Shown: piece after piece, positions 36,573 to 43,953 of the stretch
Numbering within the stretch: position 1 is the stretch's first letter
Layout of the letters: every line of letters begins with the position of its first letter
DNA from: Izhakiella capsodis
Lineage (GTDB): Bacteria; Pseudomonadota; Gammaproteobacteria; Enterobacterales; Enterobacteriaceae
DNA: 64,000 bases
Direction of reading: 5' to 3'
Assembly (NCBI RefSeq): GCF_900115045.1
Contig: NZ_FOVC01000013.1
Location: 1 to 64,000 of the forward strand
Translations under genes and position numbers: made by a program
The notes under the pieces: model-generated
What the model was told of the DNA's origin: nothing
Database searches by the model: none
What the model saw: only the letters and a program-made list of their open reading frames with translations

Positions 36573-37868
36573 ATGATTAAGCAATGTCTGTTGCATCTCG
36601 CTCATCCGTTACGCATTCAGGGAAATGTAATTGAGGCACATTTGCCCGGGGCGCGAATAGGCGAGATTTGCGAGATTCAAAAATCCTTACAGGAACCTAA
36701 ATCAATTGGCTTTGCTTTAGTCATAGGTTTTAACAAAGAGCATACGTTGTTAAGTTTGCTAAATGATAATCATGGACTCTCTCGTGAAAATATTTTATTA
36801 CCAACAGGAAAACCCTTTTGTATAAATGTTCAGGAAAATATAGCTGGAGCTATTATTGATTCAGCTGGAAATATCAAGGGGCGATTAGATAATATTGAGC
36901 AGCCGCGGTTGAATGCTGCAATAACTTTAGATGTTAACGGAACGCCTCGTGATTTCACACATCGCAAACCTATCACAGAAATCATGGCCACTGGCGTTAG
37001 AGCTATTGATGGTCTGCTGACCTGCGGTCAGGGTCAACGAATGGGTATTCTGGCTGCAGCAGGCTGCGGTAAAACCTCCTTAATGAGCATGATAATTGAT
37101 CACTCTGAAGTGGATATCTATGTTATAGGTCTGATTGGTGAGCGTGGTCGTGAAGTCTCTGAATTCGTGGATATTCTGAGACGATCCCCGCGGTGCTCGC
37201 AAATTATTTTGGTGTACGCTACCTCAGATCGACCCTGTATTGAGCGCTGCAATGCGGCACAAGTGGCCACTACGATAGCCGAATTCTTCAGTGACCAGGG
37301 TAAAAATGTTTTACTTTTTATCGACTCTATTACCCGTTATGCAAGGGCGCTGCGTGATGTAGCACTGAGCATGGGGGAACTCCCTGCTCGCCGGGGTTAT
37401 CCGGCTTCGGTTTTTGAAGCATTACCTAAGCTACTGGAACGCGCAGGGCGTTTTTCAACTGGTTCGATCACCGCCTTCTATACTGTACTGATTGAAAACG
37501 AAGAAGAGGCAGACGTCATTGGTGAAGAGGTGTGTTCAATTCTTGATGGTCATATTTATCTTAATAAAAAACTAGCAGCAAAAGGACATTACCCAGCTAT
37601 TGACGTAATGCAAAGCATTAGTCGCGTATTTTCAAAGATAACTATGCCACAGCATCAGCAAATGGCTGCACATTTCCGAGACTATCTTGCCCGCCAAAAA
37701 GAGATGCAGTTATTTGTAGATCTTGGCGAATATCATCGGGGAGAGAATCCAGATAATGACACAGCGTTTGACCACAGGGAGCAGATGGAAGCATTTCTTA
37801 AGCAAGCTATGTCTGAAAAAACCGACATATTAGCCTGTCTGGAGGGTTTAAATGGAAGTTTGGCGTAA
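36573..37868 (+). CDS. invC: Type III secretion ATPase InvC (SctN)
   Basis: InvC strips chaperones from substrates and powers their unfolding. The 431-residue protein has the same length as Salmonella InvC. It has the Walker A motif AAAGCGKTS with Lys167, the acid GERGREVSEF, the Walker B strand VLLFIDSITRYARALRD, and the conserved PARRGYPASVF. GAGG precedes the ATG by eight bases. The stop lies 17 bases inside spaM, so the two genes are coupled. Confidence 0.97.
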   Translation: MIKQCLLHLAHPLRIQGNVIEAHLPGARIGEICEIQKSLQEPKSIGFALVIGFNKEHTLLSLLNDNHGLSRENILLPTGKPFCINVQENIAGAIIDSAGNIKGRLDNIEQPRLNAAITLDVNGTPRDFTHRKPITEIMATGVRAIDGLLTCGQGQRMGILAAAGCGKTSLMSMIIDHSEVDIYVIGLIGERGREVSEFVDILRRSPRCSQIILVYATSDRPCIERCNAAQVATTIAEFFSDQGKNVLLFIDSITRYARALRDVALSMGELPARRGYPASVFEALPKLLERAGRFSTGSITAFYTVLIENEEEADVIGEEVCSILDGHIYLNKKLAAKGHYPAIDVMQSISRVFSKITMPQHQQMAAHFRDYLARQKEMQLFVDLGEYHRGENPDNDTAFDHREQMEAFLKQAMSEKTDILACLEGLNGSLA

Positions 37869-38208
37869 AGGGCAGGCGTATGTGCTCATGCTGGATCGCA
37901 AGCAGTGCTTATTGCAGAACAGTTTAGCTAAATCCGAAAATCAGCTAACTCAAGTCAAGCGAATGATAGCGCTACATTTGCAGGAGATCGAGGATATTAA
38001 TCAACAGATAAAAGCTTGTATGGATTTAGGTTTACTTAGCCGGGAGTATATTTATAAGAGCATAAGAGAACAAGGTATTTTTTTAACAAAAAAACAACTT
38101 ATATCCAATAAAATTACTCAGTTAGAAAGTGAGAAATATGAGCTTGAACAACAAATTCAACAAAGTAATACCTCTATATTCTCTCTGAAAAAAAAAATCA
38201 CAAGTTGA
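37852..38208 (+). CDS. spaM: Type III secretion stalk SpaM/InvI (SctO), zero-frame product
   Basis: SpaM is the coiled-coil stalk that links the ATPase to InvA. The zero frame gives 118 residues, a coiled coil with LLSREYIYKSIREQGIFL matching the InvI family, then stops just after an A10 tract at 38188-38197. Salmonella InvI has 147 residues. If one A is added at the tract (or the ribosome slips back one base), the frame continues to 38312 and gives about 153 residues with a basic, RINYIRRGDNN-containing end that looks like the InvI C-terminus. The short product alone would lack this end. Confidence 0.85.
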   Translation: MEVWRKGQAYVLMLDRKQCLLQNSLAKSENQLTQVKRMIALHLQEIEDINQQIKACMDLGLLSREYIYKSIREQGIFLTKKQLISNKITQLESEKYELEQQIQQSNTSIFSLKKKITS

Positions 38209-38312
38209 CTGACTCTTTGAATAAAAAAAGAATTAATTATATTCGCCGCGGCGATAACAATGCTGAAAATGAAATTCAGGATATAGCTAATTATGTTAAG
38301 ACAACTATCTGA
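38188..38312 (+). other. A10 slippage site and -1-frame extension of spaM
   Basis: Ten A at 38188-38197 sit at the frame change. The -1 frame stays open for 37-38 codons to a TGA at 38310-38312, overlapping the spaN start (38293) by 20 bases, the same overlap style as invC-spaM. The Shigella homologue spa13 is known to be expressed through transcriptional slippage in an A tract. Confidence 0.7.
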
Positions 38313-39546
38313 TACAACTGTAAAAACATCAAAAAACACATTAGATAGCGTGGTGGATAATAATTCATCATTAGATCATTATGTATCGTCGAAATGGAGT
38401 GATAAGCAAAAAAGAAAGAAATGCACTGTAGAAAATGCACTTCCTCGCGTAATCCTTCCTCAAGAGTTACTGATGCAGCTTGATAAATATCATGCTGCAA
38501 ATAGTGGCTTGCATAAAAATGAAGATAAGGTGGAGAAACAATCTATTCTCATTTCAGATGCCATATTCTGCGCCAGCACCAGAACCAGTTTGTCTGATAA
38601 AGGTAATCATCTGCACCACCAATCCATCCTGCTAATGACAAAGAATACCGTGTCAACCAATCATAATAGAGTGATAAAGCATGCATCCGCAATGAATTAT
38701 AAAGTTAAGCCAGAGCATGCTACAGCGGGGGGGAGTAACGCAGTGCCAGAGCATCGTGCTACAGCGGCGGCGAGTAACGCAGTGCCTGAGCATGCTATAG
38801 CGCGAGGGAGTGACGCAGTGCCAGGGCATCGTGCTACAGCGGCGGCGAGTAACGCAGTGCCAGAGCATGCTATCCCGCGACGGGGTAACGCAGCCTCAGA
38901 GCACGTTACTGCGGGGGGCAATAACACATCGCCAGAGCCTGCTGAAGCGCGGGGGAGTAACGCAGTTACAGCAGCGGGTTATAACGCAACGGCAGAGCAT
39001 ATATCAGCAGAGAAACCTAAAGCGATAACACCTTCAGAATTTGCAGCACTCAACGGAAAGATCGTATTACCTCAGGCTAAAAATCAAGCGAGTCGGCAGT
39101 CATATGATAAAGAGGTAGTTGGAGAGGCGGCTGTCGGGTTTCAGACTGGCACAAAGCTGCAGACGTTTTCATCCCACATGAATGAGAATGATCGAGCGAA
39201 AAGTAAAAACGACTCTACGACTTTGCAGAAACTGAAGGTACAGATTTATTCGACCAGGCCGACGGTTAAGCCAGATAGCGAGAGGAAAACGCTAGAAGTA
39301 GATTACGTATTTCAACGTTGGTCAGGTTCACCATCGGTCAAAGTATCTGTGCCGACCCAACCCTTGCACGATGCAAATATCACGCTATTGCCGTCTGACA
39401 CCCATGCAGCAGATATCCTACTTCGCAATATGGATCATTTGAAGGGGCCAGTGCCGGAGCTTTTGCCGCCACGTATGGCGGGAGATGAAAAGCAACAGCA
39501 GAATCAGCAGCAAAACCATCCACAGCAGGATGAGGAGATAGAATGA
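38293..39546 (+). CDS. spaN: Needle-length ruler SpaN/InvJ (SctP) with repeat expansion
   Basis: SpaN controls needle length and the switch from needle to translocator export. The 417-residue protein is longer than Salmonella InvJ (336). Residues about 141-230 consist of six to seven imperfect 12-13-residue repeats, mostly of the form EHATAGGSNAVP and EHRATAAASNAVP. The C-terminal 90 residues hold the substrate-switch domain (LEVDYVFQRWSGSPSVKVSV, then LLPSDTHAADILLRN) and a Gln-rich tail. The reading frame is open throughout. It overlaps spaO by 4 bases (ATGA). Confidence 0.88.
   Translation: MLRQLSDTTVKTSKNTLDSVVDNNSSLDHYVSSKWSDKQKRKKCTVENALPRVILPQELLMQLDKYHAANSGLHKNEDKVEKQSILISDAIFCASTRTSLSDKGNHLHHQSILLMTKNTVSTNHNRVIKHASAMNYKVKPEHATAGGSNAVPEHRATAAASNAVPEHAIARGSDAVPGHRATAAASNAVPEHAIPRRGNAASEHVTAGGNNTSPEPAEARGSNAVTAAGYNATAEHISAEKPKAITPSEFAALNGKIVLPQAKNQASRQSYDKEVVGEAAVGFQTGTKLQTFSSHMNENDRAKSKNDSTTLQKLKVQIYSTRPTVKPDSERKTLEVDYVFQRWSGSPSVKVSVPTQPLHDANITLLPSDTHAADILLRNMDHLKGPVPELLPPRMAGDEKQQQNQQQNHPQQDEEIE
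38707..38982 (+). repeat. 36-39-bp tandem repeats inside spaN
   Basis: Units such as GAGCATCGTGCTACAGCGGC, followed by GGCGAGTAACGCAGTGCC, recur with small changes; two of the longer units are nearly identical. They are multiples of three bases, so copy-number change keeps the frame and alters ruler length. Confidence 0.8.
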
Positions 39547-40451
39547 GTTTGCGAGATTATTTGCGCCTGAGAAGCAATAGACGGCAAGCATTGACACAGT
39601 TATGTGCATGCTATCCGGGCAGCGAGATCGCGAAGCTTGATCCTGCAATACGCTATCTACATTTGCAATTAGGTGACGAGCAAGGCCGCTCGGTGCTGGC
39701 ATGGTTCAACGTGGATGATTGGTTAGAAAAGATGGGTATTCATCTTCCCGAAATCCCTTGGTTCGAAGTTCCTCTTAGTTATCTGATTCGTTGGTTAAAG
39801 AGTTTTCAGATTAGTTTTCTGGTTAACCAAACAGATTGGCAAGTGACGCAAATAGCGGAGTGTATTCAGCCCCTGCCGGAAGAAGTGCTTATGCTGCCTG
39901 CCGATCCCTGTCCGCTGTTTTGTATTGACTGGCCTCAGGGACATACAGGTGTGCAGTTCGGACCGATGATTACAGTCTGGCATATACCATTCCGACTGCA
40001 GGTGATTCTTGGTTACAGCCAAATTAAATTGTCCCAACTGACAGATTTAGCCCCCGGGGATTTGTTATTGATCACCCAGATGTTCACGCATTTAGCAATT
40101 GGACAATGTCGTCTTTATGAAGTGAGTTATGGCCTTAACCAGGAGATTATTGTGGGAAATGAGTTAACAAAAGATCATGAAGTATATCAAGAAGGAGAAA
40201 CGTTGAACGATTGGGGATGTTTACCTGTAAACATTGAATTCGTACTGGATAGCCGCACTGTTACTTTGTCCGAATTGGACGAGATCAAAGCAGGTACTTC
40301 ACTGATATTAAGTCATGATGCCGAAAAGAAAATCGCAATTTATTTGAATAAAAGACTTTTTGCTAGTGGAGAGCTAGTGGTACTTGAAAATGGCCCCCTT
40401 GCCGTAGAGATTAATCGGGTCAATCCAGGGCTCATTGAAGAGGCAGAATAG
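39543..40451 (+). CDS. spaO: Sorting-platform protein SpaO (SctQ)
   Basis: SpaO is the main body of the cytoplasmic sorting platform. The 302-residue protein (Salmonella 303) has an N-terminal part and two C-terminal SPOA domains, the last at about residues 228-298 (VNIEFVLDSRTVTLSELDEI, LNKRLFASGELVVLE, VEINRV). A strong ribosome site, AAGGAG at 40192-40197, stands five bases before an in-frame TTG at 40203 (codon 221), which would give a separate 82-residue SPOA product like the short SpaO form of Salmonella. It overlaps spaN by 4 bases. Confidence 0.92.
   Translation: MSLRDYLRLRSNRRQALTQLCACYPGSEIAKLDPAIRYLHLQLGDEQGRSVLAWFNVDDWLEKMGIHLPEIPWFEVPLSYLIRWLKSFQISFLVNQTDWQVTQIAECIQPLPEEVLMLPADPCPLFCIDWPQGHTGVQFGPMITVWHIPFRLQVILGYSQIKLSQLTDLAPGDLLLITQMFTHLAIGQCRLYEVSYGLNQEIIVGNELTKDHEVYQEGETLNDWGCLPVNIEFVLDSRTVTLSELDEIKAGTSLILSHDAEKKIAIYLNKRLFASGELVVLENGPLAVEINRVNPGLIEEAE
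40192..40451 (+). promoter_or_regulatory. Internal ribosome site for a short SpaO form
   Basis: AAGGAG, five bases, then TTG in frame, placed exactly before the last SPOA domain. Short SctQ products made this way are known in Salmonella, Yersinia and Shigella. The start codon here is TTG, so yield may be modest. Confidence 0.6.
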
Positions 40452-40455
40452 TTCA

Positions 40456-41127
40456 ATGTATAGTAATGATATCTCGTTAATGCTCGTTTTGTCGTTCTTT
40501 ATTTTGCTGCCTTTCTTTATCGCTGGGGGTACCTGTTTTATTAAATTTTCCATCGTACTGGTAATGGTTCGTAATGCCCTGGGAATTCAACAGGTTCCTT
40601 CAACATTAACCCTGAATGGAATTGCGCTAATTTTGAGTGCCTTTGTTATGATGCCTGTATGCCAACGAATATCTAGTTATATTGAGTCAAACCATATTGA
40701 CTTTAATAATGGTGCCTCCGTTGAGCAGCTCTTAAATCAAGGTTTAGGGGGATATCGTGATTATTTGGTACGCTATTCAGATCACAATCTCATTCGCTAT
40801 TTTAATCAGATCCAGCAACAGCGAAATAATACACCAATACCCGAAATAAAAGATAGTGCGTTAGCGAATTTGCCACTAATGACGCTTATGCCTGCCTACG
40901 CATTAAGCGAAATGCAAAGCGCATTCAAAATTGCTTTTTACCTTTACGTACCCTTTGTGGTAATTGATATGGTGGTCTCCAGTATATTACTGGCTCTGGG
41001 TATGATGATGATGAGTCCGGTTACGATCTCTATTCCCATTAAACTTATTTTATTCGTGGCAATGAATGGCTGGACTTTATTAACAAAAGGAATGATCTCA
41101 CAGTACACAGATCTAATGACATCATGA
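40456..41127 (+). CDS. spaP: Type III secretion export apparatus SpaP (SctR)
   Basis: SpaP forms most of the export pore. The 223-residue protein (Salmonella 224) has four hydrophobic segments and the conserved GTCFIKFSIVLVMVRNALG, LPAYALSE-like PAYALSEMQSAFKIAFYLY and LLALGMMMMSPVTIS. The ATG at 40456 gives MYSNDISL, aligning with the start of Salmonella SpaP; a TTG at 40435 would lie inside spaO. The end overlaps spaQ by 4 bases. Confidence 0.96.
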   Translation: MYSNDISLMLVLSFFILLPFFIAGGTCFIKFSIVLVMVRNALGIQQVPSTLTLNGIALILSAFVMMPVCQRISSYIESNHIDFNNGASVEQLLNQGLGGYRDYLVRYSDHNLIRYFNQIQQQRNNTPIPEIKDSALANLPLMTLMPAYALSEMQSAFKIAFYLYVPFVVIDMVVSSILLALGMMMMSPVTISIPIKLILFVAMNGWTLLTKGMISQYTDLMTS

Positions 41128-41378
41128 ATAGTGTTCTTTTTATAAGTAATTCTGCACTGCTTATCGTTTTAAAGTTAACGGCAGTCCCTATTGGTTTTGC
41201 TACTCTTGTTGGCGTTATTGTCGGTCTGTTCCAGACAGTCATGCAAATTCAGGAACAAACGTTACCATTTGGTTTGAAGATGCTGGCAGTATTTGCCAGT
41301 ATATTTATGTTAATCGAATGGTTCTCTGCCGAAATGATGAATTTCGCCACACAGTCTTTCTATATGGCATTTCATTAA
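41124..41378 (+). CDS. spaQ: Type III secretion export apparatus SpaQ (SctS)
   Basis: An 84-residue protein (Salmonella 86) with two membrane hairpin helices and the family text LTAVPIGFATLVGVIVGLFQ and QIQEQTLPFGLKM. Four copies of SctS join SctR and SctT in the helical export pore. The ATGA overlap with spaP and the 12-base gap to spaR show tight operon packing. Confidence 0.96.
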   Translation: MNSVLFISNSALLIVLKLTAVPIGFATLVGVIVGLFQTVMQIQEQTLPFGLKMLAVFASIFMLIEWFSAEMMNFATQSFYMAFH

Positions 41379-41390
41379 TACGGAATAAAT

Positions 41391-42155
41391 ATGCATTATT
41401 TAGCATCTTATTTTTATTTTCAGCATAGTGTCTTGATTTTTGTTTTGGCCTATACACGGCTATCAATTGCATTTTATATGTTGCCAGTGTTAGGACGGCA
41501 AGTTTTATCAAATTTCCTTATCAAAAACATGCTCATTTCCTTGACAATTATTGGCCTGTGGCCATGTATTAGAACCGTAATGATAGTAGAACAGAGCTGT
41601 ATTATTCTTCTTACTAAAGAATGCATTATTGGGCTAATGTTAGCGATGACGCTATGTATTCCTTTTTGGGTCGTTATGGGGTTCGGTGAGATAATGGATA
41701 ATCAACGCGGTGCGACTATCAGCGATAGTATTGATCCAGTAAATGGGAGTCAAAGTTCGATATTATCTGGCTTTTTTAACTTCACGCTTGGCGCAATTTT
41801 TTTTTCAAGTGGTGGTATGAAGAGAGTAATAGCAGTTATGAGCCAAAGCTATCATGTATTTCCAATTGGTAGTTCTTTAGGCCTCATTCACTGGGCACTG
41901 GTTGGACGAATATTACAGATGCTTATGCAAAACAGTATCCTTCTGGCAGCCCCGGTCATGTTATCAATGATGCTTTCAGAAATTTTACTCGGTGTATTCT
42001 CACGCTATTGTCCTCAACTAAATGCGTTTTCTTTGTCCTTAACCATAAAAAGTTTTATCGTTTTTTTTATTTTTATTTACTATGGTTTTGATGCTTTTTC
42101 TGAGAAAACCCTCCAGATGTTTTCCTTGTCAGCTTTTCAGCAGTTCATCTTCTGA
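41391..42155 (+). CDS. spaR: Type III secretion export apparatus SpaR (SctT)
   Basis: A 254-residue membrane protein (Salmonella 263) with about six hydrophobic segments. Family features include RLSIAFYMLPVLG, the block FGEIMDNQRGATISDSIDP and the C-terminal LTIKSFIVFFIFIYYG. SctT is the single-copy subunit of the export pore and contacts SctU. It stands between spaQ and spaS in the standard order. Confidence 0.96.
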   Translation: MHYLASYFYFQHSVLIFVLAYTRLSIAFYMLPVLGRQVLSNFLIKNMLISLTIIGLWPCIRTVMIVEQSCIILLTKECIIGLMLAMTLCIPFWVVMGFGEIMDNQRGATISDSIDPVNGSQSSILSGFFNFTLGAIFFSSGGMKRVIAVMSQSYHVFPIGSSLGLIHWALVGRILQMLMQNSILLAAPVMLSMMLSEILLGVFSRYCPQLNAFSLSLTIKSFIVFFIFIYYGFDAFSEKTLQMFSLSAFQQFIF

Positions 42156-42166
42156 GAAAGAATTCT

Positions 42167-43279
42167 ATGGCGGAAAAAACAGAAAAACCAACTAGTAAAC
42201 GACGAAAAGACTCGGCGAAAAAAGGTCAAACATTCAAAAGTAAAGATTTGATTACCACCCTTATTTTGCTAATCGGTATTTATTTTCTTACACACTTCTT
42301 AAGCTTAGAAAGCTTTGTCTCATTTTATACCATGCTTCTGCGCTGCAACACGCAAGTGAGTATGAATGCTTTTTTACTTAAATTGACTCATATTTTTATT
42401 CTTCTTTCGCTGCCATTCATTTCTCTGTGTGTATTAGTGGGATTCACCAGCACACTGCTACAGACGAGATTTTCTGTTGCGACGGAAGTCATTAAATTGA
42501 ACTTTAAAGCGCTAAATTTTGTTGAAGGCATAAAGAAAATTTTCAGCATCCGTACCGTTAAAGAGTTGGTGAGATCGCTCTGTTATCTCCTTATCTTTGT
42601 CTTAACGTGCTACAGCCTATTTCATCTATATCTCAAACAGATACTAGTCCTCTATCGCACAAATATTAGTGGTCTAATTAACTGTTGGATGTTATTGGCA
42701 GAAAAAACCGTATTTTTGTTCATCGGATGGTCGATCTTATTGACACTGGCGGACATTATCGCTGAATACTTCCTTCATTTTAAAGATATCAAAATGGAAA
42801 AACATGAAGTCAAGCAAGAGCATAAAGAGCTTGAGGGCAATCCCCAGATTAAAAGTGCCAGACGACAGTCTCATCTGGAAATTCTTTCCGTTGAAGAAAT
42901 GACCGCCGTTAGAAACTCCGAAGTGATTTTGGCGAACCCTACGCATATTGCTATCGCAATCTATTTCAATCCAGACATAGCAGCGCTGCCATTCATTGCT
43001 CTGCGTTGCAGCAATATGAAAGCGAAAGCTGCAATTGCTTATGCGGAAAAAATGGGTATACCTGTCGTCCGTAATATTTTATTGACTAGAAGAATTTATA
43101 AATATTATCAACAGTTTAACTTCATTTCTGTAAACGATGACGCGCTAATTGATGTGATGAAAATACTTATATGGTTAAAGCAAGTTGAAGTTGCTGGCAT
43201 GACGGAAATAGCGCCTCCTGAAGAGAGTGATAATGTTTCTCCCCAGGAGAGCTCTGAAGAGATATCTAACGGCAGTTAA
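42167..43279 (+). CDS. spaS: Type III secretion autocleaving switch protein SpaS (SctU)
   Basis: SpaS closes the export pore and takes part in substrate switching. The 370-residue protein (Salmonella 356) has four membrane helices, then a cytoplasmic domain with the autocleavage motif Asn257-Pro-Thr-His in VILANPTHIAIAIYF, intact here. The conserved KPTSKRRKDSAKKGQTFKSKD start is present. The extra length is an acidic Glu/Ser-rich tail after residue 345. It is the last apparatus gene before the translocator group, followed by a 129-base gap. Confidence 0.96.
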   Translation: MAEKTEKPTSKRRKDSAKKGQTFKSKDLITTLILLIGIYFLTHFLSLESFVSFYTMLLRCNTQVSMNAFLLKLTHIFILLSLPFISLCVLVGFTSTLLQTRFSVATEVIKLNFKALNFVEGIKKIFSIRTVKELVRSLCYLLIFVLTCYSLFHLYLKQILVLYRTNISGLINCWMLLAEKTVFLFIGWSILLTLADIIAEYFLHFKDIKMEKHEVKQEHKELEGNPQIKSARRQSHLEILSVEEMTAVRNSEVILANPTHIAIAIYFNPDIAALPFIALRCSNMKAKAAIAYAEKMGIPVVRNILLTRRIYKYYQQFNFISVNDDALIDVMKILIWLKQVEVAGMTEIAPPEESDNVSPQESSEEISNGS

Positions 43280-43408
43280 GAGCGAGTGATGTACGGTTTT
43301 TTTGTATTAACTTTCGGGACGGAACCCTATGATGCCAGTGTCTTCTTCACTGTTATCGTTCGGGTTAACTATTTTTTATATTTTTTATGAGCTAGCTGAG
43401 AGGTCTAG

Positions 43409-43951
43409 ATGGCTGATAAGAATGAGTCTTTTTTTGAAGAAAAATTTCAGAGTGGTGAAGATGTTGATGCATATTCTGAAAATCTACTGGATGCCATTAA
43501 TAATGGAGCTACCTTAAAGGATATTCAAGGTGTTCCCAATAAAACTATGCAAGATGTTTATAATCTGGCTTATAGTTTTTATCATACTGGTAAGCTGGAT
43601 GATGCAGAGTCACTGTTTCGTTTTCTTTGTGTTTATGATTTTTATAATTATGAATATGTCATCGGTTTAGCGGCAGTACATCAACTGAAAAAAAATTACG
43701 CGAAGGCAATTGATTTTTACGCACTCGCCTATTCATTATCAGATGATGATTACCGACCAATGTTTTATGCGGGCCAATGTAACCTAATGCTGCGCCAATC
43801 AGTTCAAGCGAGAAAGTGCTTTGATATTGTACTGGAGCGGTGCAGCGACAAATTATTATGTCAGAAGGCAAAAGCTTATCTCTCCGCGCTTGATAAATTA
43901 AAAAGAGAGAAGGAAGCGAGTTGTGTAAAAACAGATATAAATGAGGATTAA
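43409..43951 (+). CDS. sicA: Translocator chaperone SicA
   Basis: SicA keeps SipB and SipC apart before export and acts with InvF as a co-activator. The 180-residue protein (Salmonella 165) is made of three TPR units at about residues 45-150 (VYNLAYSFYHTGKLDDAESLFRFL quoted in part: YSFYHTGKLDDAESLF; GLAAVHQLKKNYAKAIDFY; YAGQCNLMLRQSVQARKCF). GAGAGG lies five bases before the ATG. The gap ahead of it may carry a separate, InvF-dependent promoter. sipB begins two bases after its stop. Confidence 0.93.
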   Translation: MADKNESFFEEKFQSGEDVDAYSENLLDAINNGATLKDIQGVPNKTMQDVYNLAYSFYHTGKLDDAESLFRFLCVYDFYNYEYVIGLAAVHQLKKNYAKAIDFYALAYSLSDDDYRPMFYAGQCNLMLRQSVQARKCFDIVLERCSDKLLCQKAKAYLSALDKLKREKEASCVKTDINED

Positions 43952-43953
43952 TC

